From NCBI GenBank assembly GCA_002309915.1, contig DBYT01000003.1, positions 1 through 8,855 on the forward strand: a DNA stretch of 8,855 nt. The letters are read 5' to 3'. The notes under the pieces are model-generated. The model searched no databases, was not told the DNA's origin, and saw only the letters and a list, made by a program, of their open reading frames with translations. Both the position numbers and the translations under genes were made by a program. Shown one piece after another: positions 1 through 6,401 of this stretch (positions are counted from its first letter, which is position 1; the number at the start of each line of letters is the position of its first letter). This DNA is from Bacteroidales bacterium UBA1179. GTDB taxonomy: Bacteria > Bacteroidota > Bacteroidia > Bacteroidales > Bacteroidaceae.

Positions 1-893
1 GCTGCGGGGGTAAGTGAAACCATCTTTGCAATGGTATTATTGGTTACGCCTGACCATGTACCTGTACTCAGGTCCAGGCTACCCGATACGGGAACAGAAA
101 GAACCTGTACGTTGGTTCCGGTTGCGAACTGGAAAGATTCGTCACCTGAGAAGCCCTCACCCTTCTTGAGGTTGACGGTGATACGGCTCAGAGCATGGTT
201 GAAAATAAGGTGTCCCTTGTCAAACTTACCGGGGCCGGTTACATCGCCATTGTCTCTGAGACGGAACTGCATCTGACCGTCCGCAAGGTTTGTGCTGTAA
301 TCAGGATATTTCTCGTTTGTGAAATCGTAACTGTAAACGCCATCGAGGCCACCCTCCTGGATGTTGTTGCTGTAGGTCAGGTCCTCGTTGGCAATGGTCT
401 CGGCGGTCTGGGTGGTTGAAACGGTCCAGTTGATCTTTTCATCCTCGGTAGCCTCGGTGAACCATGTGCCGCTTCCGGCGGTCAGTTTATTCTCAACAGT
501 CTTTTCATTGTTTACGACATCGGTCTTGTTGGGCACTGCCAAAGCAAATACTGAAAGTTTTGCGGCGCGGCCGAAAGCATCGTCCCAGTAACGGATATAG
601 GATCCGTCGATAGAGATGTTTGAATACTCCTTACCTGAAGCGGCAGCCGATGCTGTAGCGACGGTACGGGTGTACTTGGCGGCTGCTCCGTTTTCACTCT
701 TTATACGCATGGCGATCTTTGTCGATGCGGTGAAACCGGCACGTGTCATGTGAGCACGGTTCTCCTCAACGGAGAATGAGATTGCAGTCTTGCTGCTGGG
801 ATCGATTTCCTCGATCTCGTTAACGATTTCATTTGAACATGCTGATGCTGCAAATAATGCGGCTAAAGTCAGCGATCGGAAAAGGACTTTCAT
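1..893 (-). CDS. Fimbrillin family lipoprotein, 3' end cut off by the window
   Basis: This is a probable subunit of a type V pilus, exported as a lipoprotein. The first 297 codons are visible and the frame stays open to the window edge. The ATG at 891-893 starts a short lipoprotein signal ending in an Ala-Ser-Ala-Cys lipobox (Cys19). An acidic stretch follows, then the family-typical ISFSVEE strand and a Thr-Arg-Ala motif at residues 50-52. RYWDD (about 101-105) followed by a hydrophobic strand, and FNHALSRITVNL (from residue 231), match the conserved core of Mfa-like fimbrillins. No cysteine is visible after Cys19. The gene starts 18 bases after the stop of the preceding fimbrillin, with an A-rich leader and no Shine-Dalgarno, so it is the fifth gene of the operon. 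The family call is firm. Whether it is a shaft, accessory or tip subunit cannot be decided, because the C-terminal donor-strand region is missing. Confidence 0.85.
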   Translation of the reverse strand, partial: MKVLFRSLTLAALFAASACSNEIVNEIEEIDPSSKTAISFSVEENRAHMTRAGFTASTKIAMRIKSENGAAAKYTRTVATASAAASGKEYSNISIDGSYIRYWDDAFGRAAKLSVFALAVPNKTDVVNNEKTVENKLTAGSGTWFTEATEDEKINWTVSTTQTAETIANEDLTYSNNIQEGGLDGVYSYDFTNEKYPDYSTNLADGQMQFRLRDNGDVTGPGKFDKGHLIFNHALSRITVNLKKGEGFSGDESFQFATGTNVQVLSVPVSGSLDLSTGTWSGVTNNTIAKMVSLTPA

Positions 894-911
894 AGTTATG
901 TTTGTTTTTTA

Positions 912-2189
912 TTATTGCTCAAGGTTTGTTTCAAGTAATCCGTACACATCGGTCCACGGGATGAGTTCCGCCGTGAAGTCTATCGTGAGCGGATAGAACT
1001 CGGATATCTTCATTATGTACGTGTATATGTGGTTTGATTCCCAGTCAAAGGATTCTACTGTGTCATCCTTGACCGGCACATCCGTATAGTGGATTGTCTT
1101 GCTTGCCTTGTCATAGGTGATATGGCCGTCGGGACTTGTAAAGTCGGTCTCGTAATCCAGGCCATAGACATCGAATGATATGGTCATGCGGACTCCTGTC
1201 TGCGGTATCTGCAGCATGCCTTCGGGGCACTCGCAGTAGTAGGCGTGCGACCTGTCAACTGCGGCGTTCAGATTGCCCTTCAGGGTGTTGTCGGTCTCAA
1301 GCAGGACCCTTTCGGCGTCATTGGCAGCCTTCACAGTCTGGGTGAAGGTTCCGTGCAGCATATCGCTGTTTACAAGGTCGGCGGTATAACCATTACCCTG
1401 GGTTACGAAGTCTGCTGATACGGCTTTCACCTTTATGTTATAGATCTGGAAGACATCGGGGGTCTCCTTGCGGTAGGTGTTGTAGACGGCAAAACGCACC
1501 TTTGATGTGATATGGTGGAACGGAAGTGCCACATATCTTTCATATAAGGTGGTTGCACCGTTCTCAGTGCGGTCCTTGCTTATAAGGGCATTACCGTTCA
1601 GAAGGTCCGTATCGGCGTTGTTTGTGCCGTCGGGACACTCCACCTGGGCGGGCATATAAGGCTCGGCACCGGCTGAGAGCACACCGTTACTGCATGTCTG
1701 ATAGATGAACGGGACCGATGTGGGAATGGTCAGGTTCTGCGGAGTCAAGCTGAAACCGGATATGTCGGCATGGGGCGGACAGGGGCTCAGTGCATAGAAG
1801 CGGTACGGGAATGCATTGGAATCCCAGTAACGCTGTGCCTGATCCTTGTAATAACCGTCGGCTGTGGTTCCTACATAATCCCATCTGGACAGGTTGGACC
1901 ATGTATCCACATTATACCTTACCTCATATCGGTCCATGACGGTATGTTCCCTACTCCCTCCGAAACCTTTCCAACAGCTTACCATGAATCCCTGGGTGAG
2001 ATAGTTGGAATTTACGGCACGGGTTACGGGAGCGGTGACTGCAGCCTGGAAGAACTGCATGGGTACATCGCCCTCGTATTCGGTCTCCGGCTGGAGGGTC
2101 GAATCAAAGGAACAGGCAGTGAGACCGGCACAAACGACTGCGCCGATCCACCACTTGAGACTGTTCTTATGATTAATACTCTTTTTCAT
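912..2189 (-). CDS. Cysteine-rich fimbrillin family lipoprotein (425 aa)
   Basis: This is a probable accessory or minor subunit of the type V pilus. I chose the ATG at 2187-2189 because it gives a clean lipoprotein signal with an LTAC lipobox (Cys26). The ORF stays open upstream to 2222, but that extension would put 11 non-signal-like residues in front. A Thr-Arg-Ala motif lies at 56-58. Fimbrillin landmarks are RYWDSNAFPYRFYALSP (120-136), FHHITSKVRFAVY (224-236), WESNHIYTYIMKI (383-395) and a C-terminal LTIDFTAELIPW strand (401-412). Beyond the lipid cysteine there are six more (Cys72, 137, 166, 185, 319, 321), unlike the neighbouring fimbrillins, so disulfides are likely. The start overlaps the end of the upstream fimbrillin gene by 17 bases, which implies translational coupling. 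Membership of the fimbrillin superfamily rests on motifs only. The specific role is unknown. Confidence 0.83.
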   Translation of the reverse strand: MKKSINHKNSLKWWIGAVVCAGLTACSFDSTLQPETEYEGDVPMQFFQAAVTAPVTRAVNSNYLTQGFMVSCWKGFGGSREHTVMDRYEVRYNVDTWSNLSRWDYVGTTADGYYKDQAQRYWDSNAFPYRFYALSPCPPHADISGFSLTPQNLTIPTSVPFIYQTCSNGVLSAGAEPYMPAQVECPDGTNNADTDLLNGNALISKDRTENGATTLYERYVALPFHHITSKVRFAVYNTYRKETPDVFQIYNIKVKAVSADFVTQGNGYTADLVNSDMLHGTFTQTVKAANDAERVLLETDNTLKGNLNAAVDRSHAYYCECPEGMLQIPQTGVRMTISFDVYGLDYETDFTSPDGHITYDKASKTIHYTDVPVKDDTVESFDWESNHIYTYIMKISEFYPLTIDFTAELIPWTDVYGLLETNLEQ

Positions 2190-3558
2190 TAGGAGTGTAA
2201 TCTGTGATGGTTGCGCCATCAAAGACTATAGGATATACTGTAGGAGCGGCGGGAACCTCAGGATCGTCTACATCAATCACGGTGCTGCCGGGATCTGTAG
2301 TACCTGTTGAGTTCTCGGTGATCTTGAATGTGTATGTGTACTTGGTGTTGGGCTGCCAAGCTGCGATGAAGGTAGTGTCACTGCCTACAACTACGTTGGC
2401 GGGAACGAATACACGTGCATCATTTACAGTAATCTCCTCACCGTTATCCTCGGCAATCAGCTTGTATGATACGTGGAAGGTGAAACCTGTCTCGCTGTCC
2501 TTGGGCTGAGCTACCGGGAAGTAGATTGTGGGTGATACTGCGTATGACTGTGATGTAGGATTGAGGATATCCTCAGGTATTACATTATAAGAGTTAGTGG
2601 TTCCGGGAACAGTGTAAACGGAAATACCGTCTCCGGTCCCGGGAATCTGGAATACCAGGTTGGCATCAGTTGTGGTGGCGCCGGTAAAGTCAACGGTTGC
2701 CTTGGGAGAGTTGATGTTATCGGCAAAATCGATGATTGCACCGCAATCTGTGTAATAGTTATCCTTTGTGTAGACAGGTGTTGCGGTGTCGTCCTTCTTG
2801 GCAGGTGTAGCCTGAATGCCGTTGTCGCTCGGAGTGACATCGATTATCTCAACCTTGTAACCGCGTATACCCTCGTAGAAGCGAAGGCTTACCTGAGCAC
2901 CCAGGTGCTTGAAGTTGAGCTTGACATCTTTAAGGTCGGCGTTGGATGCCTCGACGCCTGCATAGAGGAACTCCTGAAGTGATGCGTCATCATAACCTGC
3001 TACCTGAGCGGTATTTGCGACTGTAATGGTTCTGGCCAGTTCATCGAAAGTAACTCCGCTTGAACGGTAAGGAGCATATGCGTAGAATTCGGTTGCGGCA
3101 TATGCCAGATCCCAGTATCTGAGGTACTGATTTGCATTGGCAGACATGTAGTCTGACTGGGATTTCTTGTAGAAACCGTCTGTGCCGTCATAGGTATACT
3201 CGGATGTTCCCAGATTCTCATAGAACCAGGGTGAAAGGTGGTCGACATCGGTACCGGCGTCTCCTTTCCAGGTGGTTGCACCTGCCTTGTCATAACCCTT
3301 GCTTGCACCGTCAGAATAACCTACCAGATAGTTGGTCATTACATTCTGAGTGCCGGGAGTCTTCTTATAGGCCCAGACACCGAAATTGTAGTGTCCCAGC
3401 TCTTCGAGGTTAGTAGCACGGGTGATGTTTTTCTTCTCCACGCTGAAAGCGATGGGAGTCTCACCACCCTCGGTTGTTTTAGGACTGTCGATCAGTTCAT
3501 CGCTGCTGCAGCTCGCCAGAACGATAGCGACTGCTGCCAGAATCATTGATTTTTTCAT
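2173..3558 (-). CDS. Fimbrillin family lipoprotein, candidate main pilus subunit (461 aa)
   Basis: This is probably a structural pilin of a type V pilus. The N-terminus is a textbook lipoprotein signal with an LASC lipobox (Cys17), followed by SSDE, an acidic patch resembling Bacteroidetes surface-export signals. PIAFSVEKK then leads to Thr-Arg-Ala at 46-48, the place where FimA/Mfa1-type pilins are cut by an Arg-specific protease. Core motifs are RYWD (147-150) with TEFYAYAPY after it, FKHLGAQVSLRF (216-228) and WQPNTKYTYTFKI (401-413). A Thr/Pro/Asp-rich linker (about 415-440) then precedes a final strand, PIVFDGATITDY. In this family the C-terminal strands are the polymerisation arm. There is one cysteine (Cys272) after the lipid one. 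The gene begins 29 bases after the DUF5119 stop without a Shine-Dalgarno. It is the closest of the three to a classical FimA-like shaft subunit, which is inference from length and C-terminal layout. Confidence 0.87.
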   Translation of the reverse strand: MKKSMILAAVAIVLASCSSDELIDSPKTTEGGETPIAFSVEKKNITRATNLEELGHYNFGVWAYKKTPGTQNVMTNYLVGYSDGASKGYDKAGATTWKGDAGTDVDHLSPWFYENLGTSEYTYDGTDGFYKKSQSDYMSANANQYLRYWDLAYAATEFYAYAPYRSSGVTFDELARTITVANTAQVAGYDDASLQEFLYAGVEASNADLKDVKLNFKHLGAQVSLRFYEGIRGYKVEIIDVTPSDNGIQATPAKKDDTATPVYTKDNYYTDCGAIIDFADNINSPKATVDFTGATTTDANLVFQIPGTGDGISVYTVPGTTNSYNVIPEDILNPTSQSYAVSPTIYFPVAQPKDSETGFTFHVSYKLIAEDNGEEITVNDARVFVPANVVVGSDTTFIAAWQPNTKYTYTFKITENSTGTTDPGSTVIDVDDPEVPAAPTVYPIVFDGATITDYTPNEKEY

Positions 3559-3587
3559 CTCAAAAATGCATTTATGATATTTGTTTC

Positions 3588-4763
3588 TTAAAATTCAAAT
3601 TCCCAGTAAACCTCTTCGTAATCCTCAACGGTGGGGATGAAGAGGCTTCCGGCGCTTCCCTTACCGGGTTTAGGCGGAGTCAGTTTGGCACAGTCTATCT
3701 CCACTGTGATTATACCTCCGTGAGCCTGTCTGCGGCACTGGTCGGTCACATCAAACTCATAGGTCTTGATACCGTTGTTCTTCCATACCAGATCAAAATA
3801 GAGATGGTTATTGAGGTTTGTACGGCTTCCGGCGTACATTGCACCGCCACGTGTGTAGTGATCGTTGTCACAGAGTCCGAATGTGGTAAGCTTGCCACCT
3901 ATCACATCACTCCTGCGACCCTTTACCATCAGATTCTTTTTCATTCTGGTAGTGAAATAGACCACGGCGGGTTTAATGCCTGTGTGACCGGTATTCACGT
4001 TGGTTGAACTGGCCATCGACGAGAGGGCTGCGTTTCCGTTCACTGCCTTGATCTTTCCGTCCTCGTTGTTGTAAAGGATGAACTGGACAAGATAGATATA
4101 TACCAGCGGGCGCAGCTTGGCGTCTATACGCTTGACGTATACGTTCTCCTCGGGATCATACTCATAATCTTCCAGGTTCGGTGATATATAGATGTTCTCC
4201 GGATATGCTCCGTAGAATATCTCAGGCTGGTTGAGCAGACCTACGACACCGGTGGTATCACCCTCGGTAACCTTGCTGTGGAATGCGCTTCGTGAAAGAC
4301 CGCGGGTACCTGTGGTGGTTGCCGTTATGGAGTCAAGTGTTTCATGCATCAGAAGTACCTGGGTGCCGTCCTTGGATTCAACATCACTGTAGAACAGCAT
4401 ATCGTAATATCCGAACTGGTAATAACGACGGAACTTGTTGGTGCGGATACTGAAGGCATCGACGTTGGTATGCCATGCATTGGGGTTGTCGCCCTTGAAA
4501 TAGCGGTAAACCTCATAGCTCTTGGGCATTGTGTAACCTATGTTTCCCCAGATGGAATCATCGGTGGCATCCCATCCGTAATACCAGTCCTCATCGACCG
4601 ATGCATCCACGTCCCATACAACGCTCAGTTCGGTCTCAACCCTGGGCATCTGCATCTGTATTTCCTGTCCGGGAAGATGCAGGGGAGGCTGAATGCATGA
4701 AACGGCGCAGACGGTAATTACCGCTGCTATCCACATCTTTATATTATTATGGAATGCTTTCAT
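3588..4763 (-). CDS. DUF5119 domain lipoprotein of the pilus operon (391 aa)
   Basis: This family recurs in Bacteroidales fimbrial operons between a DUF3575 gene and the fimbrillins. Its biochemical role is not established, and an anchor or assembly function is inferred from context. The start at 4763 gives a signal peptide ending in VSC (Cys23). The family-typical CIQPPLHLP follows, then DWYYGWD (59-65), PKSYEVYRYF (80-89), HTNVDAF (98-104) and RRYYQFGYYDMLFYSD (112-127). The mature protein is aromatic- and beta-rich. The frame is open for another 25 codons upstream, but those overlap the preceding gene and lack signal character. The ATG instead overlaps the upstream stop as ATGA, with a very strong Shine-Dalgarno in front. 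No acidic patch follows the lipobox cysteine, unlike in the fimbrillins, so it may stay on the periplasmic face. The family call is confident, the function is not. Confidence 0.88.
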   Translation of the reverse strand: MKAFHNNIKMWIAAVITVCAVSCIQPPLHLPGQEIQMQMPRVETELSVVWDVDASVDEDWYYGWDATDDSIWGNIGYTMPKSYEVYRYFKGDNPNAWHTNVDAFSIRTNKFRRYYQFGYYDMLFYSDVESKDGTQVLLMHETLDSITATTTGTRGLSRSAFHSKVTEGDTTGVVGLLNQPEIFYGAYPENIYISPNLEDYEYDPEENVYVKRIDAKLRPLVYIYLVQFILYNNEDGKIKAVNGNAALSSMASSTNVNTGHTGIKPAVVYFTTRMKKNLMVKGRRSDVIGGKLTTFGLCDNDHYTRGGAMYAGSRTNLNNHLYFDLVWKNNGIKTYEFDVTDQCRRQAHGGIITVEIDCAKLTPPKPGKGSAGSLFIPTVEDYEEVYWEFEF

Positions 4764-6157
4764 TTTTTCACCTCCTTCCTTTTTCTGTAAATGATATCGT
4801 ATGTAAGGTGTATGCCTGCATTGGTGGGACCCAGCCATACGAAACGGTGGTTACGCTCCTTGAAATCACTGGCGTTACCGTGATAGTTATAGTAGTAGAG
4901 TCCGTCCTCGACACCGTTCAGCGGGTTGCCGTAGACATAGGGATCATAGCGGGTAACGAATACGCCTCCACACAGGCTAAGTTCCAGACGCAGGTTTCCT
5001 TTCTTGTTGAGAGGACGTGTATAACCGATGCCCAGACCGGCCCCGCTGCCCTCGCCTTCCCAGCCTTTCTCTTTGTTGAAGCCGATACCGTATACGGTAC
5101 CCTCGGCATAGGCGCTCAGATATGTGCCGATGAACTCACCTCCGCCCTTGAAATAGCGGCGAACCTCCAACTGGCCGTCACGGACCTGGCAGAACTTGTA
5201 GTCATCCCAGTGACGGTGGTTGGTGAATGTGAAACCGGCATTGGCGGTATAATGGCCGTCCAGCGGATAGTACTCAAGCTGTACGTTGACACCAGGTGCG
5301 AATCCGAATCTGGGGACAACCGCAAAGTCATGAATCAGGTTGGTCCTGATAGCCACCATATGGCGGCGTGTATACTGTTTGGGTTCACCGGGATTCCAGG
5401 GGCCTGTTCTGGGAAGGTCACGTATGGAATCCAGATGTGTATCGGCCGGCTGCGTCCTGATTCCCAGCATGGTATGCAGGGGGTTGGGAGCGTAAAGCAA
5501 TACTACACGGCTCTGACGCAGCGTGGGGAAATACTCCTTGAGCAGACGGTTCCATGTGCGTCCGCCGTTATAGGCTCTCAGTTTCTGCTTGCACTGTTTC
5601 TCGTCACCGTTGCACTGTTTCCAGATTTCGGCCACCTTCTCGGCCTCGGGGTCATTGGCCTTGCGCATGAGTGTGACCAGATAACCGTAATCCTCGGTAA
5701 TGAAGTTTGTGTTGGTGTTGTCAAAACGCATCACGTCAGATTCGCCGCGCAGGAACTCCATCAGTCGGATGGTACGCTCGCGGCTCAGACGGACGTTGTT
5801 CTCATAGGGACCCTCGGGTGATGCGGCACCCTTGACTATCACTCCACACAATACCAGGTCCATCTTGTTGAGCAATGGAACAAGAGTGTCATTGTAGTAT
5901 GCCACAAAGGGGTCATTGGGCATCAACTCGGTGCGGTTCACCTTGAAACGCAGACCACGTGCCACTTGATCGAAAAGGGAATCCGGGAAGGTGGGAGGAG
6001 TAGTCGTAAACGTCTCCGCTACATACACAAAAGGACATTCGGGCAACTGGTGGAACACCACATTGTCAGAGGACTGAGCCGATACAGGTATGGTACGGCT
6101 GATAGTCAAAGCAAGGGCACAAACAACTAGTATTAGTCTGTCAAAAAGCTTGCGCAC
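4760..6157 (-). CDS. OmpA-like / DUF3575 outer-membrane protein, first gene of the pilus operon (465 aa)
   Basis: This is probably an outer-membrane beta-barrel protein with a periplasmic domain, acting in anchoring or assembly of the pilus (inferred from conserved gene order). The start is GTG at 6155-6157. An in-frame TGA lies nine bases upstream, so no earlier start is possible, and the GTG gives a proper signal peptide cut near VSA|Q (residue 27). Residues about 70-140 resemble an OmpA C-terminal domain: a GAASPEG loop followed by NNVRLSRERTIRLMEFL, which matches the peptidoglycan-binding N..LS..R helix. The usual Asp of that loop is replaced. From about 265 to the end, alternating aromatic/hydrophobic strands (for example GFAPGVNVQLEYYPL and AGLGIGYTRPL) fit the DUF3575 barrel. 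It ends in a basic RKRKEVKK tail, whose codons also make the Shine-Dalgarno for the next gene. Confidence 0.88.
   Translation of the reverse strand: MRKLFDRLILVVCALALTISRTIPVSAQSSDNVVFHQLPECPFVYVAETFTTTPPTFPDSLFDQVARGLRFKVNRTELMPNDPFVAYYNDTLVPLLNKMDLVLCGVIVKGAASPEGPYENNVRLSRERTIRLMEFLRGESDVMRFDNTNTNFITEDYGYLVTLMRKANDPEAEKVAEIWKQCNGDEKQCKQKLRAYNGGRTWNRLLKEYFPTLRQSRVVLLYAPNPLHTMLGIRTQPADTHLDSIRDLPRTGPWNPGEPKQYTRRHMVAIRTNLIHDFAVVPRFGFAPGVNVQLEYYPLDGHYTANAGFTFTNHRHWDDYKFCQVRDGQLEVRRYFKGGGEFIGTYLSAYAEGTVYGIGFNKEKGWEGEGSGAGLGIGYTRPLNKKGNLRLELSLCGGVFVTRYDPYVYGNPLNGVEDGLYYYNYHGNASDFKERNHRFVWLGPTNAGIHLTYDIIYRKRKEVKK
4768..4777 (-). promoter_or_regulatory. Near-perfect Shine-Dalgarno for the DUF5119 gene
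   Basis: On the minus strand the ten bases AAGGAGGTGA lie four bases before the ATG at 4763. They pair fully with the conserved 3' end of bacterial 16S rRNA (TCACCTCCTT). The site lies inside the last codons of the DUF3575 gene and decides the DUF5119 start, against the longer open frame to 4838. None of the other starts in this window has a comparable site, as expected for Bacteroidetes, which mostly do not rely on Shine-Dalgarno pairing. Confidence 0.8.
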
Positions 6158-6205
6158 TTTAACTCAAAATTTTATAACAAAAATCGTTTTATCGGAAAAG
6201 GTGCA

Positions 6206-6213
6206 CAAAACTA
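6206..6213 (-). promoter_or_regulatory. Candidate -7 promoter element of the pilus operon
   Basis: The minus strand reads TAGTTTTG, a full match to the Bacteroidetes -7 consensus TAnnTTTG. Transcription would begin near 6200 and leave an AT-rich leader of roughly 40 bases before the GTG start at 6157. I see no clear TTTG/TTG -33 element at the usual 19-21 base spacing, which is why confidence is moderate. A 10-bp palindrome sits immediately upstream, where a regulator could act. Confidence 0.45.
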
Positions 6214-6222
6214 CCTAAAAAC

Positions 6223-6232
6223 CCTTATAAGG
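6223..6232. promoter_or_regulatory. 10-bp palindrome, operator-like
   Basis: CCTTATAAGG is a perfect 10-base palindrome. It lies 9 bases upstream of the TAGTTTTG element, in the spacer where RNA polymerase would sit. Placement and symmetry suggest a protein-binding site, but a short AT-rich palindrome can arise by chance and no regulator gene is visible in the window. Confidence 0.25.
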
Positions 6233-6256
6233 TATACTGTAGAGCCATAATCAAAA

Positions 6257-6264
6257 CAAAATTA
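6257..6264 (-). promoter_or_regulatory. Alternative -7 promoter element of the pilus operon
   Basis: The minus strand reads TAATTTTG, also a full TAnnTTTG match. A TTTC lies exactly 20 bases upstream and is a 3-of-4 match to a TTTG -33 element, so the pair is better spaced than the downstream candidate. It would give a leader of about 95 bases containing the palindrome at 6223-6232. In such an AT-rich stretch, one of the two matches is probably accidental. Confidence 0.35.
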
Positions 6265-6375
6265 TGCTAACAAGGATTAATTGTGAAAGTTAAATAAATT
6301 ATACTATGTGCAGAACAGGAAAACCGCTCTGCGCAATGTTCTAACGTGGATTCCTTAAAATCAGGAAGTTAGCAT
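6264..6375. repeat. 8-bp inverted repeat flanking a 96-bp intergenic segment
   Basis: ATGCTAAC at 6264-6271 is the exact reverse complement of GTTAGCAT at 6368-6375. Between them lies a second, shorter inverted repeat (AGAACA at 6312-6317, TGTTCT at 6337-6342). The left arm touches the candidate -7 element at 6257-6264. Bacteroidales control many surface loci by inverting promoters between short repeats, but these arms are short enough to occur by chance in 240 bases and no recombinase gene is in view. Confidence 0.2.
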
Positions 6376-6401
6376 CTGAATCATCTGCCGCAAAGCGGAT
6401 T

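Noticed and set aside
3561..3568. CATTTTTG as a separate promoter for the 461-aa fimbrillin
   Set aside because: It misses the first T of TAnnTTTG and lies only two bases from the ATG, so the transcript would start inside the gene.
3546..4007. Plus-strand open frame of 153 codons opposite the DUF5119 3' end
   Set aside because: It overlaps a gene with strong family motifs, has no recognisable motif of its own and crosses the fimbrillin/DUF5119 junction. It is treated as a shadow.
4764..4838. N-terminal extension of the DUF5119 frame
   Set aside because: The extra 25 residues lie within DUF3575 coding sequence and would bury the lipoprotein signal. The Shine-Dalgarno and ATGA overlap point to 4763.
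4754..5821. 355-codon open frame on the plus strand, antisense to the DUF3575 gene
   Set aside because: Its codons sit exactly opposite those of the DUF3575 gene, so its stops would require TTA, CTA or TCA in the sense gene, codons it largely avoids. The openness is a codon-bias shadow. The product resembles no family I know, and the sense gene has clear signal peptide and domain motifs.
6351..6398. Hairpins after the MATE gene (CCGC-AAA-GCGG at 6388-6398, TTCCT/AGGAA at 6351-6367) as terminators
   Set aside because: Stems are only 4-5 pairs and no T-run follows on the minus strand, so termination here cannot be supported.
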